The translations under genes and the position numbers were made by a program. From assembly GCA_022496205.1 (NCBI GenBank), contig WTXD01000031.1, forward strand, positions 186,001-250,000: a stretch of 64,000 nt of DNA, written 5' to 3'. This DNA comes from Gloeopeniophorella convolvens. Its lineage: Eukaryota > Basidiomycota > Agaricomycetes > Russulales. Below the pieces are notes generated by a model that worked only from the letters and a program-made list of their open reading frames with translations, searched no databases and was not told where the DNA came from. Positions 35,459-51,806 of the stretch are shown here, in pieces (within the stretch, counting starts at the first letter, position 1; each line of letters opens with the position of its first letter).

Positions 35459-37360
35459 ATGGACCTTATATCGCCGGCCACTACGTCACTATATGAAAAG
35501 TATGCTCTAGCTATATGCCTCACGAAACGCTCACACCGGCCTTCACTCGCCAGCCCCGCGTCGTATTGGAACACGTGTCTCCGTCTACGTCGCGATGCAC
35601 TGGACCGTGTAACCTCATTCAAGGGAAATCCACTGAGTTCTACGGATACGCAATGCCAGAAAATCATTGAGGATGAGATCGATGCGGTCGTTGCGATGTT
35701 ACAAACACTTAGAGCACATCGCAACACCACATCAGCCGTCGTGAAGCTCCCATTCGACATCCTCGTCCTTATCTTTGAGCAGTGTCAGAAGGATTCCGTC
35801 TCGTCCCAACAGGACCAAGAGTCGGGGTATTTCCCCACTACCAATCCGAGCTACCCCTTGGTCGCTCAGATTGGATGGATTGCTTGCTCGCAGGTTTGCC
35901 GGCGCTGGAGGGAAGTAGCGCTGGCTGCGCCTTCCTTGTGGAAACACATATTTGTTAGCCTGGGACCTCGATGGTTGCAATGTTCGCTCGCCCGCTCCCA
36001 AGGCGCCCCCGGCATCCATCTCTTCGGATACTTGACATCCGCCTATCACACCATTTTGAACAGAATGCCACCCGTGCATCTGTTCGATGCCGCGTCCATA
36101 TCCTCATTATCGCTGACGGCTCTTAAACCCGATGACCTCTATCTGCTCTTCAAAGATACCTTCTTCCGTTACAAAGCGCCTATTCTAGAAGTTCTAGAGC
36201 TGACCGTTTCCTCACCCAACTTGCATCACCATGGGCGCCTGCACCTTGGCGAAATCATAAACAACTCCCCGTCTCTCAGAGATATCTCGTTTTTCGATTT
36301 CATCCCGAAGTGGACTCCTCTTCCAACTTCGTCCTCCACCCTCACATCCCTCGAGATCATCTTCTACGGGAACTACGAGGACCCAATGGACTCGTCGCTG
36401 CCGTGCATCGGAAGTGTCGTTGAATTCCTTCGATTTACCCCAGCACTGGAGTATCTCGCGCTCGAACACTGCCTCGGGTATGACCCAAATACCATCAACC
36501 TATCGAGCGGACGAACAGTAGACCTCCCCCATCTCCAACAGCTCGCCCTGATAACCCACGCAGCCCAGTCTTTCTACTTCTTAAGACACGTTAAAATCCC
36601 TACCACGTCGCGCGTTCGGGTGTCCGTAGAGTCCGAGTCTTGGCTGGGAACAGGGAGCGTCAGTTCGTTGATCAATCAGGCATTTCGTTTCTTCGACAAC
36701 CACGCTCCAACGGACGCGCCTACCGGCTCCCTCGCCTTCTTGGTTAGCTCGTCGTGGACGCAGGTTATCGCTCATGCCGGAAGAGATGCGCTCCCTTTCA
36801 TAGCCCCGCAGGAGCCCTGTGACATGGACACCCATGCAAATATATCTTTCCACGCGCGGACGCGCGACTCGCACGACATACTCCACACGGTGTGCAATGC
36901 ACTACCCTACTCGTTCGTGGACACCCTCATGGTCCAAGGCGTGGACATTCAGATGTGTGAGGAGCTCTCGCAGCGCTTCCCGCGGGCCTCAACCATTATC
37001 TGTCCGGGAAAGTACATGGCAGCTGTGCTATTCGAGGCCTTATCGCCACTACCAAACCGGCCGGTCCCCTTTCCCAACCTGGAAGTGCTTATTATCCAGG
37101 GCCCCGCCGACACCTTTCTATATGTCCCTGACAGCAAGCTATATAGGACGTTGAAATTACGTCAAGAGCGAGGATGCCCACTCAAATGGCTTCGCCTGGA
37201 TCTCTCGTGCATGACTAGGAAGCGTTGGCTGGATGCCTTGTTGAAAGTAGTTCATCGGGTTGACATGTTTCGTATCAGGCGAGGCGGCACGATTGAGCAG
37301 GTGCAGGCACAGTCTGCCGGCAGCGCAGCGTTACACTTGGAGAGTTACCGATATAATTAG
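35459..37360 (+). CDS. F-box-like/LRR-like protein, paralogue 1
   Basis: The ATG at 35459 gives MDLISPATTSLYEK. A 54-base stretch (gtatgc...gccag) looks like an intron but is a multiple of three, so the frame is open either way (633 or 615 residues). A pre-F-box helical segment (IEDEIDAVVAMLQTLRAHRN) leads into the F-box-like core KLPFDILVLIFEQCQK, then IGWIACSQVCRRWREVALAA. The long C-terminus has Leu-rich strand-turn patterns (SPSLRDISFFD, ALEYLALEHCLGYD, LPHLQQLAL, FPNLEVLIIQG, PLKWLRLDLSC), consistent with irregular LRRs. Likely an SCF adaptor; substrate unknown. It is closely related to the next gene and to the disabled copy at 4966-6735, and all three share the same first-intron position. 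Confidence 0.88.
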   Translation: MDLISPATTSLYEKYALAICLTKRSHRPSLASPASYWNTCLRLRRDALDRVTSFKGNPLSSTDTQCQKIIEDEIDAVVAMLQTLRAHRNTTSAVVKLPFDILVLIFEQCQKDSVSSQQDQESGYFPTTNPSYPLVAQIGWIACSQVCRRWREVALAAPSLWKHIFVSLGPRWLQCSLARSQGAPGIHLFGYLTSAYHTILNRMPPVHLFDAASISSLSLTALKPDDLYLLFKDTFFRYKAPILEVLELTVSSPNLHHHGRLHLGEIINNSPSLRDISFFDFIPKWTPLPTSSSTLTSLEIIFYGNYEDPMDSSLPCIGSVVEFLRFTPALEYLALEHCLGYDPNTINLSSGRTVDLPHLQQLALITHAAQSFYFLRHVKIPTTSRVRVSVESESWLGTGSVSSLINQAFRFFDNHAPTDAPTGSLAFLVSSSWTQVIAHAGRDALPFIAPQEPCDMDTHANISFHARTRDSHDILHTVCNALPYSFVDTLMVQGVDIQMCEELSQRFPRASTIICPGKYMAAVLFEALSPLPNRPVPFPNLEVLIIQGPADTFLYVPDSKLYRTLKLRQERGCPLKWLRLDLSCMTRKRWLDALLKVVHRVDMFRIRRGGTIEQVQAQSAGSAALHLESYRYN

Positions 37361-38070
37361 CTGTCACATAATATTGTATCTCGCACTGAATGACGTGGGC
37401 CTTGCTCGTCCAAGGCCTCAGCCGGGAATGCGCTCACGACGCGGGTATGGTCCTAGGCTAGCGGACGATCGTCGAGAAAACTAGCACAACTGTGTTGAAT
37501 CAAAGTTCGTAAACTTGGTCAGGTCCTTTGCCCTGCTCCCGACGTGCGCCTGAGCCGTCGCGCCTGGTCGCGCCCGCCCGTTTGAGGTTTGAGGAGTCCG
37601 AAAGGGCCCGCTAAATTCCGCTGCAATGGTTCGGCTACCTCCGAGGCGGACCTGGGATCGATTGTACATGGCGGTACAGATCTACACTGATGGCCACCTA
37701 TGGCGCTGTCCCTTGGCTGTCCCCACTTGGTCCCCACCGTTAATAGACGTCTTCAGTGGTTGTTTTCAGCTCCCCCAATATAATCTTCCGATTCCATTCC
37801 AGTTTTTGCGTATTTTTCCACATTTTCCCGCCGGTCATCATCCGCCTCAATTGTGATTGCGTCGAACAAGCATTTCTGGCTAACCGTACCTTGAGGCTTG
37901 CGCGCTCAGCTGCGAATCTGCCTTGAAGGGGAACTTGTCCCCGTATGGAAAGACACCTGGCAAGACGAGCTATTTCTGTTTTCTGCGAGAAATGAATTGG
38001 GGGATTGGCTGCCGTGCGGTTGCCGCTCGATACGGACGCTCGACGAAGGGGTGGGTACTCTGGGGCAGTG
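37361..38070. other. Spacer between tandem F-box paralogues
   Basis: No gene recognised. This spacer contains the promoter of the second paralogue. Confidence 0.6.
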
Positions 38071-39808
38071 ATGTCGCTGTACGAAAGGTACGCCGTTATA
38101 CGCGTAGTGGACACCCGATCGGTCACTCACATCGATAAGCCCCTCCTCGTACTGGACTTCGTGTCTCCGTGTGCGCCACGATGTCCTCGGTCGAGCGATA
38201 TCGTCAAAGAATACTTACTCGGGTACCAGCCTCAACGCACATATCGAGCAAATGTTTGAAGATGAGATCGGTGCTGTTATCACGATGCTGCAAATGCTCA
38301 GAACACATCGCAACGCTGCCTCTACCGTCGCAGGGCTCCCATTCGATGTCCTCGTCCTCATCTTCGAGGCATGCAAAGAGGGCTCAGTGTCGTCTATCCA
38401 GCGAGAGTTGGAGTCGGAGAGCCCCAATGACACCCAACGTTACTCTCCTGCGACGATGGGTTCGATTGTATGTTCGCAAGTCTGCCGGCGCTGGAGGGAT
38501 GTCGCGTTGGCAACCCCTTCATTATGGACAGACATCCTCATTGACCTGGGTCCCAGATGGTTGGATTGCTCACTTGCACGCTCAAATAGCCTCCCCCGGT
38601 CCCACCTCTTTGGTCATCTGACATCCACATTCATCGCCTTCGCAAAGCAACCATCCCATCCACTGGATTTCTCGCACATAACTTCCTTGACGCTAAGAGC
38701 GCAGAAAATCATTTCGATGTCAAAACTCTTCGATGATAGCTTTCCCGACGCGCCCGCTTTGAAGGCCGTCAAGCTGTCCACCCCTTCATGCGATCCATCT
38801 AGGTCGTCCCGGCTATCCCTGTCTACCCTCATAAGCAGGTCTCCGTCACTTGCATGCATCTCACTTGTCAATGTTCTCCCAACGTGGGACCCCCTTTTGG
38901 CAGGTCCTCTTACGTTGACGCGCCTCGAGATTACCACCCACGAGTTATATCCGAGTGTCGAATCGCAGCGGCTCCTGTTACCGTGCGTTGGAGAGGTCCT
39001 CAAGCTCCTTCAAGACACTCCAACATTGAAGTACCTAGTACTTGATCGCTGCTTCGGCCATGACGCCGACGCCGTCGGTCTGTCCAGTGATCAGCCAGTG
39101 GACCTCCCAGGGCTCAAGAAGCTTGGCTTAAGCTTTGATCACGTCCCTCATTGCCTCGACTTCTTTCAACATATTTGTGTACCAAGTCCGTGTCACATCC
39201 GGGTGTCTGTCAAGTCCACCTCCGGATTGGACGAAGGATCGGTTATATCAGTCATCCTTGAGACACTCCGCCGCTTCAGCACAGATCTGCGTGGTATCGC
39301 GCCTTCCGGCTCCCTAGCTTTCTACCTCAACCCGAAGTGGATGCAAATCCTTGTCCATTCCAAGGAGGAGGGACTTCCTCTCCATGTGTCAGAAACGCCC
39401 TGTCAATCCGACGCGGATATCAACCTGGTGTTCTACGCAAGCACTCGGGGCCTTGAGCCTCGAGCCATCCTCGGCACGCTCCATGACGCCCTATCCCTCT
39501 CTTTACACGTGCGCACCCTCATGGTTCAAGGCGGGAACATCCAGACGTGGCGCGAACTGGCGCGGTGCTTCCCACACGTTACGACCATCGTTTGCCGAGG
39601 CGATCGGTTTGCGATCATGCTGGTTCATATGCTTTCGCTTACGTGGGAACAGACGGTAGCTTTTCCCGAGCTAAGGATACTCAAGTTCCAGGGAGTCGGT
39701 GTCTCTGAGCGAGGCTTCGACGATGGGTTGTTCGAGATGCTGCACCAGCGCAGGGCGCAGGGGCGGCCCCTCGAGCGGCTCATCTTAGATTCCACGTGCG
39801 CGTTCTAA
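38071..39808 (+). CDS. F-box-like/LRR-like protein, paralogue 2
   Basis: The short first exon (ATG at 38071, MSLYE) is joined across an intron with donor gtacgc and acceptor ataag to SPSSYWTSCLRVRHDVLGRA, which aligns with SPASYW... of paralogue 1. The F-box-like core is GLPFDVLVLIFEACKEGS and IVCSQVCRRWRDVALATPSL. The LRR-like tail includes SPSLACISLVNVLP, TLKYLVLDRCFGHD, LPGLKKLGLSFD and FPELRILKFQGVG, and ends LILDSTCAF. It is more diverged than the dead copy is from paralogue 1. The acceptor is weak in pyrimidines, so the exon 1 join is the least certain part. An internal GTG at 38171 would otherwise be the first in-frame start-like codon. Expected role: SCF substrate adaptor. Confidence 0.85.
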
Positions 39809-41774
39809 GAACATGTATGCGAGCTTTGCGCTAGCATGAATGTATTTACAAGCGCAGGCAATTGATGATGTCGAACTTGAATATCAAGTTGAATATGAGC
39901 GGGGTTTGCGGCACGTGACGCTGCGTGTTCCCGTGCCAGAACCGAGGCATCCGAGATGACCGACTATCCATCAGGAAAGCTGCAGTGTATCCCTTCCTCC
40001 GTCACACGAGCCTTCTTGATCTGATCGTTAGGCAATGCGTTGCACAGAGAAACTGGAGCTTTAGGGACCTCGACGTGCCATATTTATATTCTTCTGACCT
40101 ACATCGAAGCTGGAATACTTTACATTTGGGCACTGTGTTTCGTTGGTGTACGGTCGCGTATATTTACTGGGATAGATATATAGAGACGTTGGCATCGTAT
40201 CCTTGTCGACTAACTTCAGCGAAAGTTGACCGTGGCGTGATTTAACGCAAGCCTCAACCAGGCAACCATATTTCGTTTCTGTGGGCCGATTTGGTGCGAA
40301 GCTGACGCATCGCAGAGAGGACAGTATTCGAGACATGTACTTGTCCACGCCATTGATGACAGCATCCGCTTCTCAAACAGGCGACCAGTACCTGGAGGCT
40401 AGTATGCGACGGCCGCTTTGCAAGAACGCCGGACGTAAAGCTTACAAAATGCAACGCATAGGTGCGTCTTGTGCCCGGGCACCCCAGCGATGAACTCGGG
40501 GAACGAGAAGTGCTGGCAGGGGGAGGACAGCGCTGGCATGCCGGAATGTGCTGCTTGGGTGGGCTGAGCTGGCACCGAAAATGTCACCGTATGCTTGTGT
40601 CACCAATCGACCGAGGACTGTGAAGCGAAGTCGATGGTGGCGATTGGGAGACATAGATGTTGAGGGTCAAGAGTTGGGTAGAAATGATGTTGCTTAGGAC
40701 TCAGGGACTGCTGGCAACGTCGGTGAGACATAGTACAAGGAGTGCGACGGACTCCACCTCCCCGCTCTCATAGCTCTCAGGATATTCGGGTGAACCGACT
40801 GACTTTCATCAGATTGTCGAGCCTGGAAACCCCTCGGGAAAGCAAGTCGGGCGCCGTGAAACAGCTGGGAGGTGTGTATAGAACAAAGAAGCTTTTGACG
40901 TTCTCCCCCTCTCGCGCCGGCCCCGCGCCCTCCGGCACTCGGATGAGTTGTCGCGGGCGGCCCGGGGCCGTCTACTAACGCGTCCAGCGAAGTCACCCCA
41001 CCTTGCTGCACCGCTCTATCACAGATGCCATGGTGGCGCGTTATAACTTCGCCTGTTCTTCGCTTTGTTACAGCGTCATGGCGTTCGGCAGTACATTTAC
41101 GACAAGCGCATTGCGCGGGCAAAGTTGCAGGTGTGGGAAGTGTAGAATCACGTGCATTTCCACATGACCTGCCCGATCGCATCTTTCCCTCAATAAGTTC
41201 CATTTGACTTCGGTCTCCACGAGACCAACAGACCCAATACTCGACCGCACTGTAGCAACGCTTTGTGTTGGCTTTGTGGGTCGGTCTCCCCAATCTTTGC
41301 TCTAGCGAAACGACGCATTTCTCGGTCCTGGTTCGGAATATTTCGACACATCATCTTCCTGTTCCATCCGATATCACACTGCGCAGGTCCGTCACGATGG
41401 GACCACCCCTGGCATCTCGTACGGGAAGAAGCGTAGTCCGCCCCGCACTACCTTTGCCCATGTGCTTTCCGCCTGCCTCCTCCCACCTTCGTGATTATTG
41501 TGCCCCCTGTTGATGCCTTCCCTGACATCGTCTTTGTCATCAACGCACAGACTTCTTCACTTGAATGCCACGACGACTTCGCCTTCATCCGACTGCCATC
41601 CCTGCTCGACGCGTAATACCGACCGAAGATCACCCGCTACCGGATTAACGAGCTACTCAGCACACCCGCTGATGCACCCCTCTTGGTGCCGACGAACTCC
41701 CGCGTAGCCGTATAAGACGATGCCGTGTTGTGGAGCGACCTTCAGCACTCGCTGTGTCCACATTTGTGAAAACA
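39809..41774. other. Spacer upstream of the xylanase pair
   Basis: About 2 kb. No domain or convincing exon was found on either strand. The xylanase promoter occupies the right end. Confidence 0.5.
41711..41717 (+). promoter_or_regulatory. Putative TATA box of xylanase 1
   Basis: TATAAGA lies 64 bases upstream of the ATG. The same heptamer, embedded in GTATAAGACG, occurs 63 bases upstream of the second xylanase. Confidence 0.6.
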
Positions 41775-43502
<1,728 letters not shown>

Positions 43503-45956
43503 AAAATCAATCGCGCCGTGAGCTGAGCTGAGCATTTCGCCGAGACTTATTCGTAGTGGTCAAGACTGGCGCAGACGTGCGGCGTGGTGGATCATTGGGC
43601 ATTGTATTTCGGTTGCGCATGGCATGCTACCATTTTCGTTGGGTCCCAAACAATGATATCCTACTTTTACTGGGCCAGAGTCCTTACGGAGTTGAGGTCG
43701 AGGGCGGCGCGTCGTTGGTTGCGGTAACGGCGTAGGCCGAGTCGCCGCTTAAAATGCTCCGCGACTTGCCAGTCGTTGGCCTGCTGAGGCCCGCTGCCGC
43801 ATGATCTACCACTGGTGTCCAGTCACGACAACGACTGTTTCGCAGCCTCGACACAGTGCCAGCACCCCATTCGATTGGGCGTCGCTTCGTAAGTATAACT
43901 TTGTAAAGCATTGCCTTTGATTTTTGCTGTTGTCATCACGCCCCAGGTTGTGGCTCGGGTGTCGCGGCCTCTCCAGTAGTACACGTGGTTAGTACACGGC
44001 GTCTCTCTACCTCCACCAGCATATCTCATCGTGTTCCTTTGATGTCAAAGGTCGGTTCCTTCTCTTCTCGTCTAGATTTGGGAACCTATTCTCCCTGGAG
44101 TGCTATTTACTGCGATACAGCGCCATGCATCATGTGTCTAGTCTCGAATATTCAGCAATTCCTCTGTCTCCCCTCTTGTGACCCTCGCAGACAGCGGCGC
44201 TGGTTATGGTGTTCGTTCTGGACCGTTAGGAATATCTCCCTCCCCCGCCTACCCGTGCGTGTGGGGTCACTTTCTCCGACCGGTTGCAATACTCGCCTAC
44301 AACTCATCAGTACCTTCGGTTCTCAACTCGATGTGTCCGAGTCCCGTCCGAGGGGATGCCGCTCTACGACAAAAGTCTGTATTTTTTTCCCCCCAGAAAA
44401 GCCCGGCTGTGCTTATGCGTTTGCGTGGAGAGGGTACCTCTGATGTTCCCGACTCAGAACCGCTGTCATTTGCCACAGGCAACGACGGTACACGTATGAC
44501 ATACTCTTCGACTGGCGACGCGCGCGCCTCGAAACCGTGCCGAGCAGCAAGTCCGAGCTCGAGATAAATCCTTTGTCCTCTGATGATCAACGCAGAATAG
44601 GATGAAGTTGATAGCTTCGCGCATATATTTGCTGGCAGGGACAAGGTTTTGCTTGGCAGGAACATTGGTGCGCTGGCAGGGAGAAGCTGAAGGACCCCCG
44701 CACTGGAAGCCCTGCATTGTCGGGACCGAGGCATCTCGAAGCCCATACTCGAATAGTCGGAGATTCCAAGGGATATCCGTTCAACCGCCGATCAACATAG
44801 ATCAAGACGGTAATTGCGGACCCACTTACCTCTTGCTTACCTCTGGCGCCATTATGTATGTGTTGAGACACCGGATGCAGCTCGCATGACTCTATGTTGT
44901 AGCGAAGGCGTCGTAGCAGATGCCAGATGGTGACTCGAGACATTCCTAGTATCGCCGATGCTGACCGCGTCCTGGATCGGAGAGGTAAGTGTTATTCCGA
45001 ACCCCCATAACTACCTGTACCTGAATCACTTTGCGAAAGCACCTAGCAGTGAAATTCCTTTCGGATTGAAAGCCGAAGGCAAAGACGAGAGTCTCCGCCA
45101 TTCTGGATTTCCGGAGACATGCTCTTAGTTGCACGAGGTCTTATGCCGCCTGAGCATTATGTGTTGGTATTTCGCTCGTTTTTGCGCCAGTGACAAAGTA
45201 GCCATGGACGTCGAGCGGTGTTCGTTACGGTGACAGTTCATAGTCGTTGTACTCACTTGAACCCGTCCAAAGAGGTCCAAATTCCTGAAGTTGCCAGTGA
45301 AGCGGGCCGCCGGGCCATCCGGGCCTTTCTGCCGGGCTGAGGGTTTGATGGCGACCACTGCCAAGGCCCGGCGCCCAGGGCTTCAATAATTCCAAGTTTG
45401 CCACCTGAACACCGTCATAATATGGCGGGGACATGCCCGCCAAGCCATGGATTACCCCAGACGGACGCTCAATAACAACTCATTTCAATGCATCCCCCGT
45501 GGCTCTACTTGACGTGATTCGCGGAACGCGACGTTGCCTTGCATCCGATGCTCTTCCAAGCTGCCAAAGTGAGGGCGTTGACATTGCTGTTTCACTCGTT
45601 GGGGTGACTGACAATCGGAGCGAAGGACAGCTCATCTAGATAGCTGGGGACTGGTGTTTTTCGATTATTCGCCCCCGCAACCGGGACCACCGAGCGTAGG
45701 ATGCATTTCAACACCCCACGCTCATTCTTTTCGGCCAGCCTACACCCGCGCTAGTTCCTGTCGAATGGGCCTGTGCCTTGCAGCCTGCGTTTTCTGGCAC
45801 TTCTCTACTCTTGCGTGGCCGATGATCAACCGCCTTGCTCAGCACACCCAGTCATGCTCTCCTCCCACCACCGATGAAGCCCCGCCTCCAGCGTATAAGA
45901 CGGTGCTATCAAGCGGTTGACGGTCGCCATCACTTTTCTGGGCTCTTCATCACGCG
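43503..45956. other. Spacer between the two xylanases
   Basis: 2.45 kb with no gene recognised. The right end carries the second xylanase promoter. Confidence 0.55.
45894..45900 (+). promoter_or_regulatory. Putative TATA box of xylanase 2
   Basis: TATAAGA lies 63 bases upstream of the ATG at 45957, in the same GTATAAGACG context as xylanase 1. Confidence 0.6.
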
Positions 45957-47771
<1,815 letters not shown>

Positions 47772-50277
47772 ATAAGGCCACGGCGAGGGCTTTACTTCGA
47801 ATCAGAGGTTCCGACCCAGATTTATGCCGTCTACGTGCAGAGCGCAAAGGTGGGCCCTAATACCATGCTGTAAGGTTTTTCATGGCGGCGATTCTGGGAA
47901 GTTTCTTCAGAAATGTTGCCGTTCGAGTCCTCTATTTTTCAATTTCTATTCATGGGTTACATTGGTCGGTTCAAGGTTGTTCTCCGCCGCCAAGGGTCTT
48001 CTCGTGTTTGCTCTGGCGCCTATAGGCTGCGAGGGCTCTCTTGGGCCCTCCACCCTGGCGGAGTGTCACATCCCAGCGGGTCTTTGCTCAACCGAGGTCC
48101 CGTTTCATCGGACTCGGTTAAGTCTACAAGAGCGAGGTATCCAACGACTTTGCTATTCGTCGAGATACTGTGGTGCCTATCCGAGACGGGACGCACGCCC
48201 GGCAACGTGCGTGTGACCGGCCCGGATGGCGCACCGGCCACGCCAGTTCAACGCAGAACCTGTGCACAATGATGCTCATGGCCGGGGCAACGCTCGATTG
48301 CTCGAGCAAGATTCGATATCCTATCCTCCAGCATGGTTCCATAGCCGTTCGACGTCGCCATCTATCTCGTAGTACCTCTTTGGATGTTGAATTCTCGAAG
48401 CGAACGATAAACCTGCGGTACCTGATCAAGACGCCCCGAATATCGAAAGTGCACGGACTGCCGTTGCTTGTCTTCGATCTTTATGTGGGCCAATCGGTAT
48501 CTTGCAATGGTTCCCCAATTTACCAAGAGATCTGTCAATTGTCTGCATGTAATCATGTACGCCACCAGTCTTCCGTAACTTTTGATAGACCATGGCTAAC
48601 AGCATTCTTCAGCCTCCACTTTTAAACCCTGATCCACGTGCCTGGGGTTTGAATTCTGCGGGTACCTTGTACGTCCCCATCAACCTTGGTCCTCCGCCGA
48701 TGTCAGAGGCCGAATGTGATTTGCATATCGCTAGACACTTGCCGCTATCGTGCCCAGGTCCCACAGCACAAGTAGCGTCTCCGAGCGCCTACCCGCAATG
48801 AAATGAGAACCTGTTGATCGGTGGATGGGATTGAGGAAACGACATCCGGTTGACTGATGTCACTCTTTCCTCGCAAGGCATTCTGTAGACTTTCCATCTC
48901 CCTTTGTCCGAGTGCCGGCATAGTGGCAATCCCCTATTGTCGCGCTGACGCAGACGCGTTGCGTAGTTACCCAGTCATCAGAGAAAGATCAACAGATCTG
49001 CCAGGCTATAGTCTGAGCCGCCCGTGTCGGACAAGCTCAACCCTTCCGACTTTGCAATAGCACCCTCCTCCCGAGCCCATTTACTATACAATACCTGCCA
49101 AAATAGGATAATACACCCGCAACGCGATGATTTCGACCAGCCTGTGGGATCTCGGGATGAATGTGCCAGTGCGCCGCCACATATTCTGCGTGTCTACCTT
49201 GTACCGAACTCGGGCGCGGGTCCAACGTGCTCGAGTTCACACGGTCAATTGTGCAGGCAGCCTCGGGTGGCGCGGGCGCATCATATTTCTAGCACCGCGA
49301 TCGCCCGCCACTCCGCTCGTGATGTAGGAGCGTGAATTGTTTATGCGGGGTGCACTCTCGGGCGCGAGGGCCCAGAACGTGATGAACTCCGACTGCTGCG
49401 AGACGAACCTGCATATATTCGAGGTTCGCGTGCAACACGCGCAACGGAAGCAAATGTGCGTGTTCATCCGGAAGCATTAAATGATACATACCAGAAATGG
49501 AAGGATTCAAGTGGCATCTCCGGGCGATGGCATGGGCAGGGACAGTGTCACGCTTTGTGCGTCCGTGCTCGTCTTTCTCTCGCTCGCATCGCGTGGAGTC
49601 TCGGCCACTGAGCGCGAAGACGTAATGCTTGTCAAATTGCTTTGCGCTCTTATTCTCTCACCTTCTCTCGCCTGTCGACCGGTCGGGGGCGCGTGCTCGG
49701 TGCTCGGTACCCGTTGGGGATGGCGTGGCCGTGCAGCGGCCGTGATTGGGCAAAGTTGTAGGCGCATCTAGGTGCATGTGTATGCCAGTGACTGGGAACC
49801 CCGTAGAATTATCCATACAGGGCGGTCTCGGGTCCTGTCGAGCGCCGCCCCGCTCGTCAGTGCCTCTCCTATTCTCCGCGAGCATGCCACACGGTCTGGC
49901 TCACTCTGATTCTCCCCTTTCTTGGATATTCACTTCTGATTTTATTCCAGCATACCGTAAGCCGCCTTCCGAGGTGCTGGGAACACAGGTCTGTAGCGGC
50001 CGTCTCCAACGGCCTAAAATACTTATCCAAGTTCAACTCCGTCGCTGCGAGATTTGCGTTATTCTCCCTAGGCAAACACTCCGACGTGTCCATCTGGGGG
50101 TTAGTCCCTTGATCGCCTGGCGGACTCTAGATTACAGTTCACGACAGCGACGTGTGCCACATCCCAGTCCCTTAAATTTTAGCCCCACGTTCGCACCCCA
50201 TCCTTCCTACATCTCCTTCTCCCTCTGTCTATCAGGTGCTGCGGTCTTTTTTCATAGCCAAGCAATATTAAAAGATC
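47772..50277. other. Spacer downstream of the xylanases
   Basis: 2.5 kb. A 69-codon frame at 48592 (MANSILQPPLLNPDPRAWGL) is Pro-rich and starts at a good ATG, but it has no recognisable family. I do not call it a gene. Nothing else is supported. Confidence 0.5.
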
Positions 50278-51806
50278 ATGGCTTTCGAAGCGGACCCCGT
50301 GCACGATCCGACAGACAATCCGTATCTACCAAAACGCTTCCACGACATGAGTCCGGCCCTTGACACCAACCCCACCGATATCGAGTATGCGACAGCTCCC
50401 GAGTTCACCCCCCAGGTCACTCATGATCCAAATGGTGGACTGTTGACCCATCCGGGAGCCCTTTGGCACGGAAACGGCCACGGCCTGGCAGCGGAGGCGG
50501 GTGACGAGGACGAGGACGAGACAGGCTCCAACTCATCCGACTCGCTGGTCGAAATTGAGCCACACGAGTTTCCCGGATATTTCTCTGAACGCGGGGTGCC
50601 CGCACGGCTTTTCCATTCCCATGGTATGTACTGTTTCCCTGTGGATAGTGACGAGATGAAGGTGTGTCGTATGCATACACATTGTGGCGCCAGTGCTCAC
50701 ACCCTTATCACTGCAATGTCGCAGAGGCAGCAGGCCCTACACGTCCTGCTTCGCCAGGTCATCGGAAGCAATTACGGCGATGCTCCCGTTCAGGGGGTAC
50801 TCAATCATGGTTCGAAGGTGGTGGACCTGTGCACTGGAGTTGGCCATTGGTATGTCGTTGATTTGTAACGCCCTCCGTTCGCGCGTTTCGCGCGTTTGGA
50901 GGCCTGATGCCGGCGTGTGTCAAACTTCAGTTCGACCATGTGTGGCTATTAAGATTTGCGTTGATACTTACAATATGGTAGGGTCTTGGATATGGCTGCA
51001 GAATTCCCATTCGTCGAGTTTCGCGGCATTGATCTGGGTGTGTGTTGTTTAGTTGGTGCCTGTCTATTTTCTGAACGTCAACATCTTTTAGTCCCTATCC
51101 AGACGCGCGAACCGCCTGGCAACGTCCGCTTTGAGATAGCTGATGCTACCCAAGAGCTTCGTTTCGCCAACGGCTCAGTGGACATAGTTCATGCCCGCAT
51201 GACGTCCCTGAGGGTTTGTGCCTAACATACCCGTGCTATTTCAATACACTCATGCACAAACTAGGGGGAAACATTACCATACGTCATCAATGAGATTGCC
51301 CGCATCTTGCGCCCAGGTGGATTGTTCATAAGTGCCGAGTGGGGCTCCTACGCGGCACTTCATCCTCAGCATCCCCGGTTCGGTGAGCACGGCGCCTACA
51401 TTCCGGGAGCCCATAATTTCTACGAGCAGTCATCGTGCGTCACGAACCTGTACGACGAGTATTTTCTGACAGCAGTTTACGCAGGCATGTTGTGGCCAGA
51501 GCACAAGACATTCCCGGCTTCATCCATGCGAACGGTGCCTTTGACGAACCCGTGTCTCAGCTACGGGCGCTGCCCGTCTCGAGGACTCATTACGTTCCTG
51601 GGATGCACCAGGCGTCAAGCAGGCAAGATGAAGCACTGTTCTTCGTCAGCCAGGTGATGGGTAGGATCGCAAAAGGGTATGCACGCGCGTTGGTCGCCGG
51701 TGACGTCATCCAGCAGGGAGTTGCGGACGCATTCATCGGCGAGCTTCAAAGGAAGGTTGGCATCGTGTCTGTCTACCATTCCGTCTATGCTCGCAAGCGC
51801 GGATAA
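50278..51806 (+). CDS. SAM-dependent class I methyltransferase
   Basis: A six-exon model of 392 residues: 50278-50661, 50725-50849, 50982-51037, 51092-51213, 51265-51434, 51485-51806. A long N-terminal part of about 115 residues is disordered and acidic (DEDEDETGSNSSDS). Then comes MYCFPVDSDEMKRQQALHVL, the usual lead-in of basidiomycete LaeA-like methyltransferases. SAM motif I is VVDLCTGVGHW (residues 160-170), split by an intron inside the Trp codon. It is followed by GIDL, FEIADATQELRFANGSVDIV, and the post-motif NEIARILRPGGLFISAEWG. Rossmann-fold methyltransferases of this group act on small molecules or proteins; no substrate can be inferred. A final block MGRIAKGYARALVAGDVIQQ closes the fold. 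No secondary-metabolite cluster surrounds it. Confidence 0.85.

Noticed and set aside
35514..35567. In-frame 54-base segment of F-box paralogue 1 considered as firmly coding
   Set aside because: It has intron-like ends, and the equivalent segments in both relatives are introns, so I treat it as a probable intron even though it is open.
40694..41293. 199-codon minus-strand frame upstream of the xylanases
   Set aside because: No recognisable domain, atypical composition and no splice context; probably chance.
48592..48801. Small open frame beginning MANSILQPPLL
   Set aside because: Good ATG, but no homology that I recognise, no partner exon and no conserved signal. Too weak to call.
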